A DNA stretch of 64,000 nt, from positions 56,537 through 120,536 of the forward strand of contig NZ_JACDNT010000001.1 in assembly GCF_017656475.1 (NCBI RefSeq), in the 5' to 3' direction. The position numbers and the translations under genes were made by a program. Each line of letters opens with the position of its first letter. The stretch's first letter is position 1. Shown one piece after another: positions 60,545-64,000 of the stretch. The DNA comes from Archaeoglobus sp. GTDB lineage: Archaea; Halobacteriota; Archaeoglobi; Archaeoglobales; Archaeoglobaceae. The notes below the pieces were generated by a model. It saw only the letters and a program-made list of their open reading frames with translations, made no database searches and was not told the DNA's origin.

Positions 60545-63050
60545 CGCCAACCACCCTCAGGTAGTCGTAAAATGCCTCAAGAAAATCCTTTCTTGTATAT
60601 TCTTCCCCACCGTATGTGCCTCTCTCAAAGTAGTTCAGCAGGACTTCGGCCCTAACACCGAGCTTTTCCATAATCTCCCTCGCAGTCATGCTCTCAACCC
60701 TATCAAATCTTCTTCTGCCGATTTCATCAAGCCTTTTGACAATCTCCCCTATCCCCTTTGAATATGGAGCGATTTTGACTTCCAGCTCACCTTTCTTCCT
60801 TTTTCTTCCCTCTTCCTTAAAAGCGTAAACCTTTATAGTGCCGTATTTCTTTGGTTCAAGAGTTACGGTGTCGGTAAACTCTTCATTTCCGTTATATCTG
60901 ACAAACGCAGGCTCGCTTAACCTGATTCTTATCCTCTCCCCAACATCCCAGACGTTTGGGAGGTCAAGGTGCTCTTTTTCGACAAAAAACTCGATTTTTT
61001 CAACTCTGAAAAGCACGCGGTAAGCGAGAAAAGCTGCAAGGCTGATTGCCGCCACCAAAACCGGTATGAAGATGTAAGAGGAAAGGTTGGAGAATTCCTT
61101 GACAGCAGGGAAGTACTTGTTACTGCCGGAGTAAACTATGAGCTTTGCCGAATCAACCTCGAACTCCGCAACACCGTTCAAAAGCTCCTTCCTTATGCCG
61201 TCAACCTCAACAAACCCATCAGCAGGATTTTCGTTTTTGTCAACCACCTGAACTATCAGCTTTCCATTCACTTTCTGCGTCCTGATCTCAACCGGTTCTT
61301 TCATGTAGACGACTTTAGTATCGGAGTAAAGCAAATCCGGAACTTCCACTCTCAGCTCGTTTTTTCCCAGACTTAACGGGATTTTTGCAGAAAACTCTCC
61401 GTTCGTTGCGTTAACCGTAATATTTCCTATCCTTACCGTAGCGTTTACAGGCTTACCGTTAAAATAGACCATTCCCGTAACGTTCTCGTTCCTTCCGACA
61501 GTCTCGTTAAGAATGACCATTATCTCTCCGGCCTCAACCTCCTTTCTGAACTCGGCGGGAAGGAGGTAGCCCATTCCCTTAAAAATGAGTGCTATCTCAT
61601 GCTTTCCACTGGTGAGCGAAAGCTCCTCTCTGAAGTGGCCGTCTTTCAGGTTAATTTTCCTGCAGTAACCGTCGATGCAGAGGTCTATCTTTCCCGTAAA
61701 TGGTGGAGATGATTCAAGCCTTCCCTCGAGTGTGAAGCTTTTCGGAACTCTTTCGGGAAGAGTGACGTTAAAAACAGGACGGTCGTATATCTCCACCTCT
61801 GGATCACTCCACGATTCCATGTGGTAGGGGGTGCCGGTGAAGTGAGCCTGAACGTTGTATCTTCCCGTAACCTCAGGAACTTTGAGTGAAGCCTCGAATT
61901 TACCGTTGTTTACCGCCACAAATCCGACGAGAATTCCCTGTCTGGCATTCTTGTCCTTTTTAAGGAAAATTTCAACGTATCCAGACACAGCATTACCGTA
62001 TTCGTCTTTTACGTAGCCCTTTAACGTAAAGTTCTCTCCTGCCACGAGCTTTGAGTCGACGTAAGTTATTGCAGTTGTTGTGTTGATTCCTTCTCCTTCA
62101 GGTGCCGGATCAAACTCCATCCAGCCCTCCTTGAACCTGACCTCCGCCCAGACGTGGGCGTCGCTGGCAAATATGGTCTGGTTAGTCTCTACCGGATCTG
62201 CAAGGTAGCCAAAGACGGCCCTTGCAGGAATTCCGATAGACTGTGCGAGAAGAACAAAGGTCGTTGCAAACTCCCTGGCAGTACCTTTTTTGGTTTTAAA
62301 CAAAAATTCCTTCACATCCATCTTTTCGACGTAGGTGTTGACGTAGTTGCTCTTTAGGTAGTTCTCTATAGCCTTAACTTTATCGAGATCGGAAGTTGCG
62401 TTTGCGGTAATTCTTCTCGCCAAAGCCCGGATTTCGGGGTCAGGATAGCTTGCTACGCCTTCAAAGCTTGTGGGTTTGAAGCTCTTGGCTGTAGTGAAGC
62501 CGTAATATGAGACACGGGTTGAGTTTATTCTGAAAGTTCCTGTTTCGGCGTCATAGCACCTGTCAATCTTACCTCCAATGGGAAGTATCCCCTTTGTGTC
62601 CTTGGAAACGGGAAGGTAGCGGTTCAGCTCTGCAATGGGTGTGATTTTGAATTTCTTGGAAATCGGAATTGATTCCTGGCTGCAACCCCCCTCGTCTGCT
62701 ATCCATTTACCGTTCTCGTATCTTGTTGCGGTGTAAAGCCTCAGATAGTTCGTCGTGGAATCGAGACCCTCAACGAAGAAAAGGGGGACGTTGGGCGGGT
62801 TAAAGGCGTTGGATGAATCGCTCAGACTTGCGAATCCTCCACCTCCTCCCTCCCCGCCAAGAACTCCCTCCTGGCTGAGGGAATAGTAGGTTGAAAAATT
62901 GCTGTTAAACTCCTTTCCCCCACCCCCAAAAGTTCCCTTGCCTATCAGCCCCTCAAAACCGGTTTTGCTGAAGTCGATTGATGCAATAAAGGTCGAGAGG
63001 AGTGAGATTGAAATTAGAATCAAGACTAACCCTGCAAGTTTTTTCAGCAT
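60534..63050 (-). CDS. membrane-anchored transglutaminase-like protein lacking the catalytic cysteine
   Basis: An 838-residue protein. An N-terminal membrane helix (about 5-28) is followed by an extracytoplasmic transglutaminase-core domain (about 190-320), several Ig/FN3-like beta domains (about 320-650), a second membrane helix (about 655-680) and a cytoplasmic C-terminal part with a DUF4129-like end ([16 protein letters not shown]). In the core the expected GxC motif reads [12 protein letters not shown], so cysteine is replaced by alanine; the histidine (DAHVWAEV) and aspartate (MEFDPAP) remain. It therefore probably binds rather than cleaves. It is first in a two-gene operon with the polytopic membrane protein. 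Confidence 0.85.
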   Translation of the reverse strand: MLKKLAGLVLILISISLLSTFIASIDFSKTGFEGLIGKGTFGGGGKEFNSNFSTYYSLSQEGVLGGEGGGGGFASLSDSSNAFNPPNVPLFFVEGLDSTTNYLRLYTATRYENGKWIADEGGCSQESIPISKKFKITPIAELNRYLPVSKDTKGILPIGGKIDRCYDAETGTFRINSTRVSYYGFTTAKSFKPTSFEGVASYPDPEIRALARRITANATSDLDKVKAIENYLKSNYVNTYVEKMDVKEFLFKTKKGTAREFATTFVLLAQSIGIPARAVFGYLADPVETNQTIFASDAHVWAEVRFKEGWMEFDPAPEGEGINTTTAITYVDSKLVAGENFTLKGYVKDEYGNAVSGYVEIFLKKDKNARQGILVGFVAVNNGKFEASLKVPEVTGRYNVQAHFTGTPYHMESWSDPEVEIYDRPVFNVTLPERVPKSFTLEGRLESSPPFTGKIDLCIDGYCRKINLKDGHFREELSLTSGKHEIALIFKGMGYLLPAEFRKEVEAGEIMVILNETVGRNENVTGMVYFNGKPVNATVRIGNITVNATNGEFSAKIPLSLGKNELRVEVPDLLYSDTKVVYMKEPVEIRTQKVNGKLIVQVVDKNENPADGFVEVDGIRKELLNGVAEFEVDSAKLIVYSGSNKYFPAVKEFSNLSSYIFIPVLVAAISLAAFLAYRVLFRVEKIEFFVEKEHLDLPNVWDVGERIRIRLSEPAFVRYNGNEEFTDTVTLEPKKYGTIKVYAFKEEGRKRKKGELEVKIAPYSKGIGEIVKRLDEIGRRRFDRVESMTAREIMEKLGVRAEVLLNYFERGTYGGEEYTRKDFLEAFYDYLRVVGDEV

Positions 63051-63072
63051 TGGTCAAAAATTGTCAAGGTTA

Positions 63073-63819
63073 TTAATATTTCTGTCGGCTTAGGGTGTAG
63101 AGAACGATTCCTGCAGCAACGCTCAAGTTTAGGCTGTTCACCTTTCCCATTCCCGGAATTCTCACCACAAAATCACACTGCTTCTTGACAGGCTTTGATA
63201 TACCCTTATCCTCGCCACCTATCACAACTGCTGCGGGAAGTGATATGGGGACTTCTTCAAGATTTTCGCCGTCAAGGTCTGCGGCTACAGCAGTGAATCC
63301 GAGCTTTTTCAGCTTTTTTATAGCTGCTGCGTAATTCTCCACTCTTGCAATTGGGATGTGAAAAACAGCACCAGCAGAAGTCTTCACAGCTCCTTCCTGC
63401 ACACTACCTCCTCTCCTCTTTGGCAAAACTACTCCTGCCGCTCCGAAAAACTCTGCAGTTCTTATGCAGGCCCCTATGTTCCTCTGGTCAACAACGTTGT
63501 CAAGAAATAGGATGAATGAGTTTTTTGTTAGGGCTCTGTTAGCGATGTAGTCGAAGTCAACGTACTTTATCGGAGAGATTTCGGCGGACAGCTTTTCTCC
63601 CTCTCTCCTGTAAACAGGAACTCCCTTTTTTCTCGCGATTTCAAGAATTTCTGCTATCTTTGGATTTCTCTCTCCAGAGTGGTAAATCCTGACCACCTTT
63701 CCCTCAAGTAAGGCACTTTTTATGCTGTTCAAATCCGTGATTTTCACATTTTTAAGTTGAGAGAAGAGATGAAAGGTCTTTCCCCTACAGGCGAATTTAA
63801 GAGCTACATCTCCACCCAT
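63073..63819 (-). CDS. SpoU/TrmH-family RNA 2'-O-methyltransferase
   Basis: A 248-residue SPOUT methyltransferase. Residues 1 to about 75 form a small substrate-binding domain; the catalytic part has motif 1 DNVVDQRNIGACIRTAEFFG (about 102-121), motif 2 VIGGEDKGISKPV (about 190-202) and motif 3 IPGMGKVNSLNLSVAAGI (about 219-236), which form the SAM knot. The layout matches the RlmB/TrmH group that methylates rRNA or tRNA ribose; the exact target is unknown. It is monocistronic; an AT-rich ATTAAATTTTTTG box precedes the ATG, facing away from tRNA-Trp. Confidence 0.92.
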   Translation of the reverse strand: MGGDVALKFACRGKTFHLFSQLKNVKITDLNSIKSALLEGKVVRIYHSGERNPKIAEILEIARKKGVPVYRREGEKLSAEISPIKYVDFDYIANRALTKNSFILFLDNVVDQRNIGACIRTAEFFGAAGVVLPKRRGGSVQEGAVKTSAGAVFHIPIARVENYAAAIKKLKKLGFTAVAADLDGENLEEVPISLPAAVVIGGEDKGISKPVKKQCDFVVRIPGMGKVNSLNLSVAAGIVLYTLSRQKY

Positions 63820-63864
63820 AACTCAACAAAAAATTTAATATCCTATGCACCAAAACATTAGCGA

Positions 63865-64000
63865 GGGGTCGTGGCGTAGCCAGGAAGCGCGGCGGGCTCC
63901 AGCGGCGTGATGATTGACGGGTCTGCTGAGCGGTGATGACCCGTTGGAGCTCTGACCCGAAGAGACCCGCCAGTCGTGGGTTCAAATCCCACCGGCCCCA
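63865..64000 (+). tRNA. tRNA-Trp (CCA) with a 62-nt intron
   Basis: Acceptor GGGGTCG/CGGCCCC, T arm GTGGG-TTCAAAT-CCCAC and anticodon stem GCGGG/CCCGC with loop C-T-CCA-G give anticodon CCA. The loop is interrupted after position 37 by an intron at about 63903-63964; position 38 is the A at 63965. The discriminator A is the last base of the window. CCA is not visible. The intron is a box C/D guide, annotated separately. Confidence 0.93.
63903..63964 (+). ncRNA. box C/D guide RNA within the pre-tRNA-Trp intron
   Basis: The intron holds box C GTGATGA (63907-63913), D' CTGA (63926-63929), C' GTGATGA (63933-63939) and D CTGA (63952-63955). The D guide pairs TGGAGC with GCTCCA of the anticodon loop, placing the fifth base before box D opposite C34. 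The D' guide pairs GGGTCT with AGACCC across the 3' splice region, placing the fifth base before D' opposite C39. This is the archaeal cis-guide for 2'-O-methylation at 34 and 39 of tRNA-Trp. Complementarity was worked out by hand. Confidence 0.88.

Overview
The window reads as a gene-dense stretch of chromosome from a hyperthermophilic euryarchaeon, almost certainly Archaeoglobus fulgidus or a very close relative. The evidence is a combination of archaeal-type information genes (FtsZ, SecE, Spt5/NusG, L11, FEN-1 with a C-terminal PIP box, archaeal ThrS and GluRS, Elp3, intron-bearing tRNAs), a di-myo-inositol phosphate synthase (a hyperthermophile solute enzyme), beta-oxidation genes, and heterodisulfide-reductase-like redox complexes typical of sulfate-reducing Archaeoglobales. 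Species assignment is from memory of protein families and sequences; no search was run. TATA-like boxes about 25-30 nt upstream of start codons (short-leader or leaderless transcripts) and GGTGA/GGAGG ribosome sites inside operons are visible throughout.

Layout. 1-6 kb: tail of a beta-CASP nuclease, a phosphoesterase, an MBL-fold hydrolase, then ftsZ-secE-spt5-rpl11 facing a GPN-type GTPase operon with two membrane-anchored proteins. 6-8 kb: a broken acyl-CoA synthetase. 8-15 kb: radical SAM protein, a two-subunit HdrD/DsrK-HdrE/DsrM-like membrane redox pair, thrS, a small membrane protein and a SAH/MTA-type deaminase. 15-21 kb: a fatty acid oxidation block (etfBA; thiolase, OB-fold partner, fused hydroxyacyl-CoA dehydrogenase/enoyl-CoA hydratase). 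21-25 kb: small regulators, a PAS/GAF sensor lacking a kinase domain, a CobT-like protein. 25.7-29.2 kb: a four-subunit dye-linked dehydrogenase of the proline-dehydrogenase/sarcosine-oxidase type.

29.3-38.5 kb is the most striking region: a single-direction, tightly overlapping cluster of a DUF1641 protein, a ferredoxin-MvhD-like-winged-helix fusion, a duplicated HdrA, an MvhD/FlxD protein, two iron-sulfur proteins, a flavin/NAD oxidoreductase, HdrC and HdrB. It has the composition of an FlxABCD-HdrABC flavin-based electron-bifurcating complex and ends in a T-tract terminator.

38.5-64 kb: a secreted C45 NTN hydrolase, an interrupted EamA transporter, moaB/fen, inositol phosphate solute synthesis, tRNA-Asn, an acyl-CoA synthetase, a DUF401 permease, gltX, intron-containing tRNA-Asp, a SPASM radical SAM protein with thiC, an LLM flavoprotein, DUF2299, an MBL protein, an SftH/Hrq1-like helicase with a UPF0058 protein, an HTH gene with a repeat-rich intergenic region, Elp3, a split transglutaminase-like membrane pair whose catalytic cysteine is replaced by alanine, a SpoU methyltransferase, and at the very end pre-tRNA-Trp. 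The intron of pre-tRNA-Trp is a box C/D guide whose two guides pair with positions 34 and 39.

Several genes are interrupted (acyl-CoA synthetase by three frameshifts, DUF1641 by an early TAG, the EamA transporter by TGA, a small membrane protein by a frameshift). These could be true decay or assembly errors; reads would decide.
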